A stretch of 20,648 bases of DNA, from NCBI GenBank assembly GCA_025363575.1, contig JANYDM010000077.1, forward strand, positions 1 through 20,648, in the 5' to 3' direction. The stretch is from Betaproteobacteria bacterium. GTDB taxonomy: Bacteria; Pseudomonadota; Gammaproteobacteria; Burkholderiales; SG8-41. Position numbers and translations under genes: made by a program. Shown here piece after piece: positions 1 to 7,720 of the stretch (its first letter is position 1; each line of letters begins with the position of its first letter). The notes below the pieces were generated by a model, which was not told the origin of the DNA, searched no databases, and was given only the letters and a program-made list of their open reading frames with translations.

Positions 1-118
1 ACCCACACGACTTCCTGAAGACCCCAAATAAGCAACGTGCCGATTGCGCGTATACGCGGGATTCGTCACAGTTTGCCATGGGCGTTAATGCGTCCGCCTG
101 ACTGTTCGAGGCATCGTC

Positions 119-388
119 ATGACTGCCAAAAATTTTTCCGACAATTGCTCAATGCTGGGCCACGGCCTGGCCATCACGTGCGCGCTATGCGGCCTGGGCT
201 TGATTGTCGCGGCGCCGCTCGACTCGGTCGTCTACGGGGTGATTTTGTTCGGGGCTGCCATCGCGATTGATGTGATCGTCGGAGTGAACTGTCACGACCG
301 TCCGCAGTACCGGTCAACGCCGCTCCCCCGCGTCCTGCCCTTGCGCACGATGAAACGCCGCTCTTCGCTGAACCGCGTCGCCAGCTAG
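119..388 (+). CDS. Possible small membrane protein, unknown function
   Basis: This 89-residue reading frame is not recognised as a known family. Residues about 14-34 and 38-57 are hydrophobic and could form two membrane helices; the C-terminal 30 residues are basic and rich in Arg, Ser and Pro. A GAGG sequence about 8 bases before the ATG could serve as a ribosome binding site. It converges with the Bug gene that ends at 440. The hydrophobic pattern and start context favour a real gene, but the frame is short and GC-rich DNA readily produces open frames, so it may be spurious. No function can be assigned. Confidence 0.4.
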   Translation: MTAKNFSDNCSMLGHGLAITCALCGLGLIVAAPLDSVVYGVILFGAAIAIDVIVGVNCHDRPQYRSTPLPRVLPLRTMKRRSSLNRVAS

Positions 389-439
389 TGACCGGCGCGT
401 AGTTAATAGCGCGGCATGCGACGCCGGGTTGACTACTGC

Positions 440-1402
440 CTATTCGCCCCTGATTCCCGCTTCTTTGGTGACCGCCGACCACTTCTTCATATCGGCGCGT
501 ATGACCGCTGAGAATTCTTCCGGGGTGTTCCCGACCGCAAAGGCGCCTTCGTTGCTCAGGTTCTGCGCAAATTCCGGCGAACGCACGATCCTGACGATTT
601 CCCGGTTCAATTTTTCGATGACGGGCTTCGGCGTACCCGCGGGCGCTAATATCCCGTTCCAGCCCCGCGCCTCGTAGCCGGGCAGCGCGTCCGCTATAGG
701 CGGCACGTTCGGCAACACCGCCAATGGCTGCCTCGTGCTCACAGCCAGCGCGCGCACGCGCCCCGACTTTAGCTGAGGCATCACGCCGCTGATGGAGGCA
801 ACCATGTACATGTTGATCTCGCCTCCGATCAGCGCAGCAAGTATCTGCGGGCTGCCCTTGTACGCGATCTGCGTCATGCGCGTGACTGACATCGAGCGCA
901 GCAGTTCAGAACCCAGATGACCGAGACTGCCGCTGCCGACCGTGCCGTAATTCAACTTGCCGGGATTCGCCTTCGCGTAAGCGATAAGCTCCTGCGTGGA
1001 TTTCACCGGCAGATCGGGATTTACCGTCAGCAACAGTGACACCGTGCTGACTATCGTAATCGGCGCGAAAGCCTTCTCCGAGTCGTACGGCATTTTGGAA
1101 TACAGAAACGGATTCACGACATGGGTCGGAAATACCATGAGCAGCGTATAGCCGTCGGCCGGCGCCGTCGCGACAATCTGCGAGCCGACAATGCCGCTCG
1201 CGCCCGGCCGGTTGTCGATCACGACCTGCTGGCCAAGACTTTCGCCGAGCTTGTGCGCGACAACGCGCCCCAGCACGTCGGTCACGCCGCCCGCTCCGGT
1301 TGCCACTATCATGCGGATCGGATGCGACGGATAATTGTCCGCGGCATGCGCGCATGCCGTAATCAGTGCGGCGCACACTATACCGCCGCGGAAAAATTTC
1401 AT
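440..1402 (-). CDS. Bug/TctC-family periplasmic solute-binding protein (1)
   Basis: This 320-residue protein is a full-length Bug (tripartite tricarboxylate transporter receptor, TctC) protein. Such proteins bind small carboxylates in the periplasm. A signal peptide covers residues 1-20 and ends AHA before Ala21. Family blocks are visible: the first binding loop GAGGVTDVLGR at about 36-46, NRPGASG at 64-70, ADGYTLL at 82-88, a Gly-rich GTVGSGSLGH segment, and IAYKGSPQ in the second domain. The ATG overlaps the TGA of the upstream aldolase gene (ATGA), so the two are probably translationally coupled. The ligand cannot be read from sequence. No TctA or TctB genes are present in the window. Confidence 0.93.
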   Translation of the reverse strand: MKFFRGGIVCAALITACAHAADNYPSHPIRMIVATGAGGVTDVLGRVVAHKLGESLGQQVVIDNRPGASGIVGSQIVATAPADGYTLLMVFPTHVVNPFLYSKMPYDSEKAFAPITIVSTVSLLLTVNPDLPVKSTQELIAYAKANPGKLNYGTVGSGSLGHLGSELLRSMSVTRMTQIAYKGSPQILAALIGGEINMYMVASISGVMPQLKSGRVRALAVSTRQPLAVLPNVPPIADALPGYEARGWNGILAPAGTPKPVIEKLNREIVRIVRSPEFAQNLSNEGAFAVGNTPEEFSAVIRADMKKWSAVTKEAGIRGE

Positions 1403-2190
1403 GCGCCGAGCGCCTTCCTCAGCTCACCCGTCACGCGTGACGCCTCGGCCATCATGAACGCGATGTCGCTGTTGGTGGTCAGGAAACGGGCGCCTTTGCG
1501 GATGAACTCCACCTGCCGCGCGACGTTGCGGTCACCGCCGACGCCGGCGATCTTGCCGTGCTTCTTCGCCGCCGCGAATATCTTGTCGAGCGCCGCGATA
1601 TGCGTCGGCGTGCCGTACGCGCCGGGCTTGCCGAGCGAGGTCATCAGGTCGTTGGAGCCGACGTGAATGACATCGACGCCCTCGACTGCGGCGATCGCAT
1701 CGACGTTGTCGAGGCCTTCCTGCGTTTCGACCATGCACACCACCAGAGTTGCATCATTGAGCGCCTGAACCGCGTCGCCGGTCGACACCGGACGGAAATC
1801 GAACATCGTATAGCTGCCGGACACGGAGCGCTTGCCGATCGGCGGAAACTTCGCGCGGTTAACCGCGCGCTTGGCCTCGTCGGCCGTATTGATGTCGGGA
1901 AACACAATGCCCATCACGCCGTTGTCGAGAAGCACCTGCGTATCAGGATCGTCGCAGCTGCGCACCCGCGCCATTGGCACGATGCCGCAACCGAGCGCCG
2001 CCTGCGCGATGTGGCCGGTGGTCTCGACTGAATACAGCGCGTGCTGACCGTCGACGAATATGAAATCGTGGCCGGTCGTCTTCGCGATGCGCGCAATATC
2101 GCCCGAACGGCCGACGCGCGCGATCATGCCCAGCGCGACTTTGTCGGCCTTGATCATTTCTTTTACTGCGTTCTTGAATAGCTCTGCCAT
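1399..2190 (-). CDS. HpcH/HpaI-family class II aldolase/lyase
   Basis: This 263-residue protein matches the HpcH/HpaI aldolase family, metal-dependent enzymes that cleave 4-hydroxy-2-oxo acids to pyruvate (or a related 2-oxo acid) and an aldehyde. By comparison with E. coli HpaI (from memory), the catalytic His is H50 in FVDGQHA, the substrate Arg is R75 in PMARV, and the metal ligands are E155 in CMVET and D181 in HVGSND. The family's usual DGEH is DGQH here. A GGGAG site lies 7 bases before the ATG. Its 3' end overlaps the next Bug gene by 4 bp, which suggests that the imported ligand and the aldolase substrate are related. The exact substrate is unknown; aldolase versus citrate-lyase-like activity is open. 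Confidence 0.9.
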   Translation of the reverse strand: MAELFKNAVKEMIKADKVALGMIARVGRSGDIARIAKTTGHDFIFVDGQHALYSVETTGHIAQAALGCGIVPMARVRSCDDPDTQVLLDNGVMGIVFPDINTADEAKRAVNRAKFPPIGKRSVSGSYTMFDFRPVSTGDAVQALNDATLVVCMVETQEGLDNVDAIAAVEGVDVIHVGSNDLMTSLGKPGAYGTPTHIAALDKIFAAAKKHGKIAGVGGDRNVARQVEFIRKGARFLTTNSDIAFMMAEASRVTGELRKALGA

Positions 2191-2278
2191 GACTCTGCTC
2201 CCTTTTAGTTTGTTGATGTGGACTCCGGATTGTTGCGCATATTGCCGGTGGTAAGCGCGTACCGCCGAGCTCGCACGC

Positions 2279-3322
2279 TCAACGCGCGAGGCCGAGATCG
2301 CCGAGGACGCTACGCAGCGTTTCAGCCTGATGCGCGAGCAGCTTCTTCGTCGCCTCCGAGTTCATATAGGCAGGCGTCAGCGCATTCTGGTCGAGCTCGC
2401 GCAGCCATTCATCCTGCGTCGACAATTTCGCCATCAACGCGTCCCAGAATGCGACCTGCTCCGGCGCCATATTGCGCGGGCCGATCAGCGCGCGCCAGCT
2501 GCTGAAGACGACGTCGACGCCCTGCTCGCGCCACGTCGGCGTCTGCGCGAGCGCGCCCGGCAGGCGCTTCTCGGAGGCGACGGCGAGCACGCGTATGCGC
2601 CCGGCCTGCAAGTGCCCGCCGACAAGCCCGGTCGTCGTCACCGCCATTTCGACGTGACCGCCCAGCACCGCGGTGATCGATTCGCCGCTCGAATTGAAGA
2701 CCGCTATCCTGAATTTTTTCGGGTCGGCGCCGACGGACTTGCCCACGAGGCTCGCTGCGATGTGGTTCGCGTTGCCGAGCGCCGCCGCGATCGAAATACT
2801 CAACGACGCGGGGTCGCGCCTCATGCGCTCGAGCAGATCCTTGCCGCTCTTCAGCGGTGAGTTGATATTCACCACGAAAGCGATGTGCTCGTCCGCAAGC
2901 ATCGAGATCGGCGTGATGTCTTGATAATTGATCGGGTTCGCGCCCGTGATCTTGTTGGTGATGATAGTGAAAGGCGTGACGAGCACGGTATGCCCGTCGG
3001 CCGGGCGCGAATTGAGGTAGTTGAAGCCGACCGCGTTACCGCCGCCCGCCTTGTCGACCACGGTGAGATTCGCGGTCAGCATCTTCTTGTCCTGCAGCAC
3101 CTTTTGCAATAAACGCGCAACGGCGTCGAGCGCACTGCCCGCTGCGGCTGGTGCGACGATCTCGACATTTTTCGTCGGTTGCCACTGTGCGTCCGCACTG
3201 GCGGAAAGCGCAGCGAGCGCGGCGCAGGCAAGTACCTTTAGCGGACGGGGGAAGCGGATGATTTTTTCTCCTCGCGTAGCAGGCGGCGCGCGGTTTGATT
3301 GCGCACCGTAAAAGTCACGCAA
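2279..3322 (-). CDS. Divergent Bug/TctC-family solute-binding protein (2); start uncertain
   Basis: This is a TctC-like periplasmic binding protein. It has PAAAGSALDAVARLL near the N-terminus, DKAGGGNAVG, and RPADGHTVLV, but is more divergent than the other four copies: the usual YKG motif of the second domain is replaced by a VFNSSGES segment. The only canonical in-frame start is TTG at 3322, which has no visible Shine-Dalgarno site and would put about 20 non-signal residues first. A strong GAGGAG at 3268-3273 lies 5 bases before an ATC at 3262. From there a textbook signal peptide begins (IIRFPRPLKVL..., cleavage after ADA). The true start may therefore be 3262, giving about 327 residues. 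It is upstream of, and probably co-transcribed with, the aldolase gene. Confidence 0.85.
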   Translation of the reverse strand: MRDFYGAQSNRAPPATRGEKIIRFPRPLKVLACAALAALSASADAQWQPTKNVEIVAPAAAGSALDAVARLLQKVLQDKKMLTANLTVVDKAGGGNAVGFNYLNSRPADGHTVLVTPFTIITNKITGANPINYQDITPISMLADEHIAFVVNINSPLKSGKDLLERMRRDPASLSISIAAALGNANHIAASLVGKSVGADPKKFRIAVFNSSGESITAVLGGHVEMAVTTTGLVGGHLQAGRIRVLAVASEKRLPGALAQTPTWREQGVDVVFSSWRALIGPRNMAPEQVAFWDALMAKLSTQDEWLRELDQNALTPAYMNSEATKKLLAHQAETLRSVLGDLGLAR

Positions 3323-3366
3323 ATGTTAACACGAGCGAAAAAGCACTGCGGTTGCGACCGGGCAGG

Positions 3367-3396
3367 TTGAGCGCGCAACGCGTCGCAAGGTAGAAT
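3367..3396 (+). promoter_or_regulatory. Predicted sigma70-type promoter for the alpha/beta hydrolase
   Basis: TTGAGC (3367-3372) and TAGAAT (3391-3396) are separated by 18 bases. The -10 matches TATAAT at 5 of 6 positions. The hydrolase ATG follows about 50 bases downstream. It lies in the divergent spacer between two opposed genes, where a promoter is expected. Confidence 0.45.
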
Positions 3397-3449
3397 CGGG
3401 CACACACTACGCAGCGCGCGTGCGCGCCTGCTACACGAGGGGGAATTCA

Positions 3450-4256
3450 ATGCCGTTTCTCGAACTGCCGCCGGACCTGCGCCTTTTCTACAAGATCGAC
3501 GACCACACGGACGCGTGGACCGAGCCCGAGACAGTCCTGTTTGTGCACGGCTTTACCGAGAACACCGAAGCATGGCGTGCCTGGGTACCGCATTTCTCGC
3601 GCAAGTACCGCGTCATCCGCTACGACCAGCGCGGCTTCGGCCAGACCGGCCCCGTGCCCGCGGATTTCGAATTCACGAGTGAGCTCTTTGCCGACGACAT
3701 GGCGCGCCTCATCAATCGCCTGTCGCCGCACGCGCCTGTGCATGTGGTCGGCGGCAAGAGCGGTGGCATGCCGGTGCTCAAGCTCGCGATGCTGCGCCCG
3801 GATCTTGTGAAGACGATTACGCTCGTGTGCTCTCCAGTCAAGGGCCCGACGGTGCCGGGCTGGCTCGATCACATGGACAGATACGGGATGCGCAGCTGGT
3901 CGCGCTGGACAATGGGCGGGCGCCTGGGCAGCAAGATGCCGCCGCGCGGTGTCGACTGGTGGGTCGATCTCATGGGGCAGACCGCGGTGTCGACCGGTCA
4001 CGCTTATGTGAACTGGGTCGGCGGCGTCGACCTCAACCCGGAATTGAAAAACGTCAAGTGCCCGACGCTGGTCATCGCCAACGACACCAAGCGGCGCAGC
4101 ATCGCGGAATTCAGGGCCTATCAGAAGAAAATTCCCGACTCCGAACTCGTCGCAATCAAGGTCGACGGTTATCACACTGCGGCGGTCGCGCCCGATGAAT
4201 GCGCGGCGGCGACACTCGACTTCATCGCGCGCCGCGGGGGCAAAAAGAAGCGTTAG
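3450..4256 (+). CDS. Alpha/beta-fold hydrolase
   Basis: A 268-residue alpha/beta hydrolase with a complete apparent catalytic triad. The nucleophile is S104 in the elbow GKSGG (102-106), the acid is probably D212 in VIANDTK, and the base is H242 in DGYHTAA. HGFTENTEAW (33-42) supplies the oxyanion-hole HG, and RYDQRGFGQT (57-66) is typical of the 3-oxoadipate-enol-lactonase-like group. No signal peptide is seen, so it should be cytoplasmic. The start at 3450 is chosen over an upstream in-frame start because GAGGGGG precedes it at good spacing and the family N-terminus begins there. Divergent from the Bug-aldolase unit and convergent with Bug gene 3, it may hydrolyse an ester or lactone in a local catabolic route; the substrate is unknown. 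Confidence 0.9.
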   Translation: MPFLELPPDLRLFYKIDDHTDAWTEPETVLFVHGFTENTEAWRAWVPHFSRKYRVIRYDQRGFGQTGPVPADFEFTSELFADDMARLINRLSPHAPVHVVGGKSGGMPVLKLAMLRPDLVKTITLVCSPVKGPTVPGWLDHMDRYGMRSWSRWTMGGRLGSKMPPRGVDWWVDLMGQTAVSTGHAYVNWVGGVDLNPELKNVKCPTLVIANDTKRRSIAEFRAYQKKIPDSELVAIKVDGYHTAAVAPDECAAATLDFIARRGGKKKR

Positions 4257-4292
4257 CCGCTTGACCGAAGCAGGCAGGCCGGCGGAAAGGAA

Positions 4293-5273
4293 TTATTCTG
4301 CGCGGATGCCCGCTTCGCGCACGACCTTGGTCCATTTCGGAATTTCTTCGCGGATCAGCTGCGCGAATTCGGCGGGTGTGCTGGCGACGATTTCGAAGCC
4401 GACGCCGGCCATGCGCTCCTTCGACTCCGGCAGCTTCATGATGCGGACCACTTCGGCATAAAGCTTGTCGACGATGGGCCGTGGCGTGCCGGCAGTCGTC
4501 AGCAGACCGTACCACGCGTCGGCCGCAAAACCCGGAAAGCCCTGCTCCGCGACGGTCGGCACGTCGGGAAACGCAAACGAACGCTTCGCACCGGTCGTCG
4601 CAATCGCGCGCAACCGCCCGGCGCGGATATGCGGAGTGGCTGCCGTCATCCCGATAATCACCATCGGGATCTGGCCGCCGACGACATCGATCACTGCCTG
4701 TCCGCCGCCTTTGTACGGCACATGCGTCATCTGCACGCCGGCGAGCCGGTTGAGCAATTCGCCGGACATATGACCGATGCTGCCGATGGCGGACGTACCC
4801 CATGCGATAGCGCCCGGCTTCACGCGCGCGAGCGCAAGGACGTCCTGCAGGTTCTTCGCCGGCAAGCCCGGGTAAATCACCACGATGCTCGGCGCCGTGA
4901 CGATGTGCGATATCGGCGCGAAATCCTTGATCGCATCGTACGGCAGCTTCGGATTGAGCGCAGGGCCCGTGCCGAGATTCGCGATGTAGCCCAGCACAAG
5001 CGTATAGCCATCGGGCGTTGCGCGCGCCGTAATCTCCATGCCTATCGCCCCATTGCCGCCGGAGCGGTTGTCGACGACGACCTGCCGGTCCCAGCGCTCG
5101 GTGAGCTTCTGCGCAACAAGGCGCGCGACGATGTCCGTGCTGCCGCCGGCGACAAAAGGCACGACCAGACGTATCGACCGATTGGGATAGTCGTCCGCCG
5201 GCGTCGCCGCCAGTGCCGGCACCGCGAGCGCAACCATGCCCAGCGCACACGCAATCACGCGCCATTTTTCCAA
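4293..5273 (-). CDS. Bug/TctC-family periplasmic solute-binding protein (3), TTG start
   Basis: A 326-residue Bug protein with a signal peptide ending near ALA (residues 20-22), the loop VAGGSTDIVARL (41-52), DNRSGGNGAIG (68-78), TPDGYTL (86-92), GTSAIGSIGHMSGEL, and VPYKGGGQAV. The start codon is TTG: GAGGAG (5281-5286) lies 7 bases upstream, and no ATG gives a sensible signal peptide in this frame. It stands alone, divergent from the NHL-protein operon and convergent with the alpha/beta hydrolase. The ligand is unknown; characterised relatives bind aspartate, glutamate, nicotinate and other carboxylates. Confidence 0.93.
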   Translation of the reverse strand: MEKWRVIACALGMVALAVPALAATPADDYPNRSIRLVVPFVAGGSTDIVARLVAQKLTERWDRQVVVDNRSGGNGAIGMEITARATPDGYTLVLGYIANLGTGPALNPKLPYDAIKDFAPISHIVTAPSIVVIYPGLPAKNLQDVLALARVKPGAIAWGTSAIGSIGHMSGELLNRLAGVQMTHVPYKGGGQAVIDVVGGQIPMVIIGMTAATPHIRAGRLRAIATTGAKRSFAFPDVPTVAEQGFPGFAADAWYGLLTTAGTPRPIVDKLYAEVVRIMKLPESKERMAGVGFEIVASTPAEFAQLIREEIPKWTKVVREAGIRAE

Positions 5274-5363
5274 AGTTTTTCTCCTCGCCGGACGATTTGT
5301 TAAACACGTCCGATTGTTCTACTCTCGCAATCCTATTCTAAAACGATTGCCGGGGAGGCACGC

Positions 5364-6356
5364 ATGTCACAGTCGGATCCCATCAAGTATTCCGTAGTGG
5401 AAGGCTGGGAGCAACTGCCCAAGGGTTGGGCGCACCGGGACGTTGCAGGCGTGGCCGTCGACCAGGAGGACCGCGTGTTCCTGATCTGCCGCGGCGATCA
5501 CCCCGTCATCATTTACGACAATCAGGGCAACTTCAAGCGCTCGTGGGGCGAAGGTATGTTCTCGCACCGCACGCATGGCATCTATATCGCACCGAACGGC
5601 ACCATCTTCGCCACCGACGACGGCAATCACACCGTCCGCCAGTTCACGCTCGAGGGCAGGCTGCTGATGACGATGGGCGTATTGAACACGCCGTCGGACA
5701 CCGGCTATGACGGCAAGACCGTTGCCAGCATCAAGCGTCCGGCCGGCCCGTTCAATCGTCCAACCAACGTGGCGATCGGCCTCAATGGCGATATCTACAT
5801 CAGCGATGGTTACGGCAACGCGCGCGTGCATATCTTTTCGCCGAAAGGCGAATTGAAACGCTCGTGGGGCAAGCCCGGCAAAGGCCCCGGCGAGTTCCAT
5901 CTGCCGCACGGCATCGCGGTAGATGCCGATGGGCTCGTATACGTTTGCGACCGCGAAGCCGATCGCATTCAGATCTTCACGCCGGACGGCGAATACCTGC
6001 GCGAATGGACGGACACGCAACGGCCGACGCATATTTGCTTCGACTCGCTCGGCCGCGCTTACGTAACCGAACTCGCGTGGTATGAAGGCGATACGTCTTT
6101 CAGCCAGGGCGAGATCACCAAAGACAAGACGAAGCACGCGCGCATGAGCATTTACGACAAGAACGGCAAGGTCCTCACTCGCTGGGGCACGCCGCAGGCG
6201 GAAGCGCCCGGCAGCTTCGCGGCGCCGCACGGGCTCGCGCTCGACTCGAAAAACGATCTCTACGTGAGCGAAGTCACGTGGACGTTTGCAGTGAACCGCG
6301 GGCGCGTGGCCGAGGATTGCCACACGTTTCAGAAGTTCTCGCTGGCCGGGAGATAA
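5364..6356 (+). CDS. NHL-repeat six-bladed beta-propeller protein
   Basis: This 330-residue protein has about six NHL-type blades. The clearest units are VAGVAVDQEDRVFLI (27-41), THGIYIAPNGTIFATD (70-85), PTNVAIGLNGDIYISD (133-148), PHGIAVDADGLVYVCD (181-196), PTHICFDSLGRAYVTE (221-236) and PHGLALDSKNDLYVSE (288-303). Each is followed by a strand ending in a phrase such as GELKRSWG. No signal peptide is present, so it is probably cytoplasmic. GGAGG sits 5 bases before the ATG. The fold resembles peptidyl-alpha-hydroxyglycine amidating lyase and SMP-30/gluconolactonase-like propellers, but catalytic residues for either cannot be asserted. It begins a four-gene run; its stop codon is 2 bases from the next start. 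Function unknown. Confidence 0.9.
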   Translation: MSQSDPIKYSVVEGWEQLPKGWAHRDVAGVAVDQEDRVFLICRGDHPVIIYDNQGNFKRSWGEGMFSHRTHGIYIAPNGTIFATDDGNHTVRQFTLEGRLLMTMGVLNTPSDTGYDGKTVASIKRPAGPFNRPTNVAIGLNGDIYISDGYGNARVHIFSPKGELKRSWGKPGKGPGEFHLPHGIAVDADGLVYVCDREADRIQIFTPDGEYLREWTDTQRPTHICFDSLGRAYVTELAWYEGDTSFSQGEITKDKTKHARMSIYDKNGKVLTRWGTPQAEAPGSFAAPHGLALDSKNDLYVSEVTWTFAVNRGRVAEDCHTFQKFSLAGR

Positions 6357-6358
6357 CG

Positions 6359-7276
6359 ATGAACAACACAACTATGACCATCAACACAATCAAGGCAGCG
6401 CTCATCGCGGCCCTTTTCGTTTCCCCGGCCAATGCCGCGACGCTCAACATTGATTGCGATGCAGGCAACACGATTGCCAGTGTCTATGCGACGGTGAAGC
6501 CCGGCGATACGGTGCTCGTGAGCGGCACATGCAAAGAGCAGGTCAGTATCCCGCCGGAGATCACGCGCGTAATCTTCGATGGCCAGAAGAAAACGATCAT
6601 CCAGTATCCGGGCGGCCAGCAGGCCTCGCCGCATGCGTTCTATAACCGCGGCAAGGAAATCACGATCAAGGGCTTTACCGTGACCGGCGGCCAGGATGGC
6701 ATTCACCTGTCGGGCCCTGCATCCGCAGTGCTCGACGGCAATCTCGTCACCAAAAACAGCGGGCGCGGCATCCACATCGACAAAGGCAGTGTCATACGGA
6801 TTATGAACACCACCGTCGAGCACAGCGGCGGCATCGGCATCGATGTCAGCGGCGCCTCGTATGCTTACATCGGCCTGTTCATTCCGCGCGTGCCCGCGCT
6901 CGCGCCCAACACGATTCGCGACAACGGCGGCCCCGGCATCAACATTGAGCGCGCATCGGGAGCGTGGATCGTGGGCAATACGATCAGCGGCAACAAAGAG
7001 AGCGGCATCGCCGTCCACCGCAGCGCGCAGGCCGACGTAATCGCCAACACGATAGACGGCAACGGTGGCGACGCGATCACCGTGAGCTTCAGCGGCGGGG
7101 TGAATTTCGACAGCGACCCGCGCAAAGACGGGCCGAATAAGACAACCCGCAGCAACGCCGGCGCCGGTATCAAATGCACGACAGGCGGCTACGTCGACGG
7201 CCCCATTGGCACGCTCGCTGGAACAAAGGGTGTCAAGGACTTCGGCAAAGGCTGCGTCGATACGACTTCGCCGTGA
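6359..7276 (+). CDS. Exported right-handed parallel beta-helix protein
   Basis: A 305-residue protein with a signal peptide (residues 1-26, ending ANA) and short repeats of the parallel beta-helix type between about 98 and 275. Examples are GFTVTGGQDGIHLSG (105-119), NLVTKNSGRGIHIDKG (128-143), NTIRDNGGPGINIERAS (184-200), NTISGNKESGIAVHRS (207-222) and NTIDGNGGDAITVS (230-243). Cys33, Cys58, Cys273 and Cys299 could form disulfides in the periplasm. The fold is shared by NosD-like and polysaccharide-lyase-like proteins, but no lyase active site is evident. The start at 6359 is preferred over an upstream in-frame start because the signal peptide begins there and GGGAG precedes it. The 2-base gap to the NHL gene suggests translational coupling. 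Confidence 0.88.
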   Translation: MNNTTMTINTIKAALIAALFVSPANAATLNIDCDAGNTIASVYATVKPGDTVLVSGTCKEQVSIPPEITRVIFDGQKKTIIQYPGGQQASPHAFYNRGKEITIKGFTVTGGQDGIHLSGPASAVLDGNLVTKNSGRGIHIDKGSVIRIMNTTVEHSGGIGIDVSGASYAYIGLFIPRVPALAPNTIRDNGGPGINIERASGAWIVGNTISGNKESGIAVHRSAQADVIANTIDGNGGDAITVSFSGGVNFDSDPRKDGPNKTTRSNAGAGIKCTTGGYVDGPIGTLAGTKGVKDFGKGCVDTTSP

Positions 7277-7292
7277 CGAGCCGGCGCGCAGG

Positions 7293-7706
7293 ATGACGTT
7301 CCAGGACACGATCGAAGTGTCAACGCGGGGCCGCGGCACGACCGAGATTACCGGGGACGTCGCGCGCATCGTGCGCGCCGCGAAAGCGGATTGCGGCGTC
7401 GCTCACGTGTTCGCTCAGCACACCAGCTGCTCGGTGATCATCACCGAAAACGCAGACCCGTCGGTGCGCCGCGATCTGGAGACGCTTGCGCACCGCTGGG
7501 CACCTGACGGCGACGCGGCATACCGGCACGATACCGAAGGCGATGACGACATGGCGGCGCACGCGCGTACCCTGCTCGCCGGCAGCGCGGTGAGCGTCCC
7601 CGTTGGTTCCGGCGCACTGCTGCTGGGAACCTGGCAGGGAATTTACTTGTGGGAGCACCGCGCGCATGCGCAAACGCGGCGCATCGTCGTGACAGTGATC
7701 GGTTAA
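7293..7706 (+). CDS. YjbQ/UPF0047-family protein (secondary thiamine-phosphate synthase type)
   Basis: A 137-residue protein of normal family length. Family-diagnostic stretches are AQHTSCSVIITENADPSVRR (41-60), a YRHDTEGDDDMAAHAR region (77-92) with H79 and H90, and LGTWQGIYLWEHR (111-123). E. coli YjbQ has weak thiamine-phosphate synthase activity, and the family's real role remains uncertain. No signal peptide is seen, so it should be cytoplasmic. The start at 7293 is selected by family length; an in-frame start upstream would extend into the previous gene. It follows the beta-helix gene by 16 bases and precedes a Bug gene by 14 bases, so it is probably part of the same transcript. The ribosome binding site is weak, which fits coupling from upstream. 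Confidence 0.88.
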   Translation: MTFQDTIEVSTRGRGTTEITGDVARIVRAAKADCGVAHVFAQHTSCSVIITENADPSVRRDLETLAHRWAPDGDAAYRHDTEGDDDMAAHARTLLAGSAVSVPVGSGALLLGTWQGIYLWEHRAHAQTRRIVVTVIG

Positions 7707-7720
7707 GAAACGGAGCGAAT

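Noticed and set aside
47..58. Perfect 12-base palindrome CGCGTATACGCG
   Set aside because: It is a single short palindrome in GC-rich DNA near the window edge with no paired site, and the nearby gene is itself uncertain, so no operator can be claimed.
4291..4320. Resemblance of the Bug gene 3 end (TTATTCTGCG...CCGCTTCG) to the parC remnant end at 12032
   Set aside because: The match is short and the reading contexts differ (a Bug C-terminus versus a ParC C-terminus); it looks like chance from shared codon use.
5367..7369. Long minus-strand open frames opposite the NHL and beta-helix genes
   Set aside because: They mirror the clearly repetitive NHL and beta-helix genes and have no recognisable motifs of their own.
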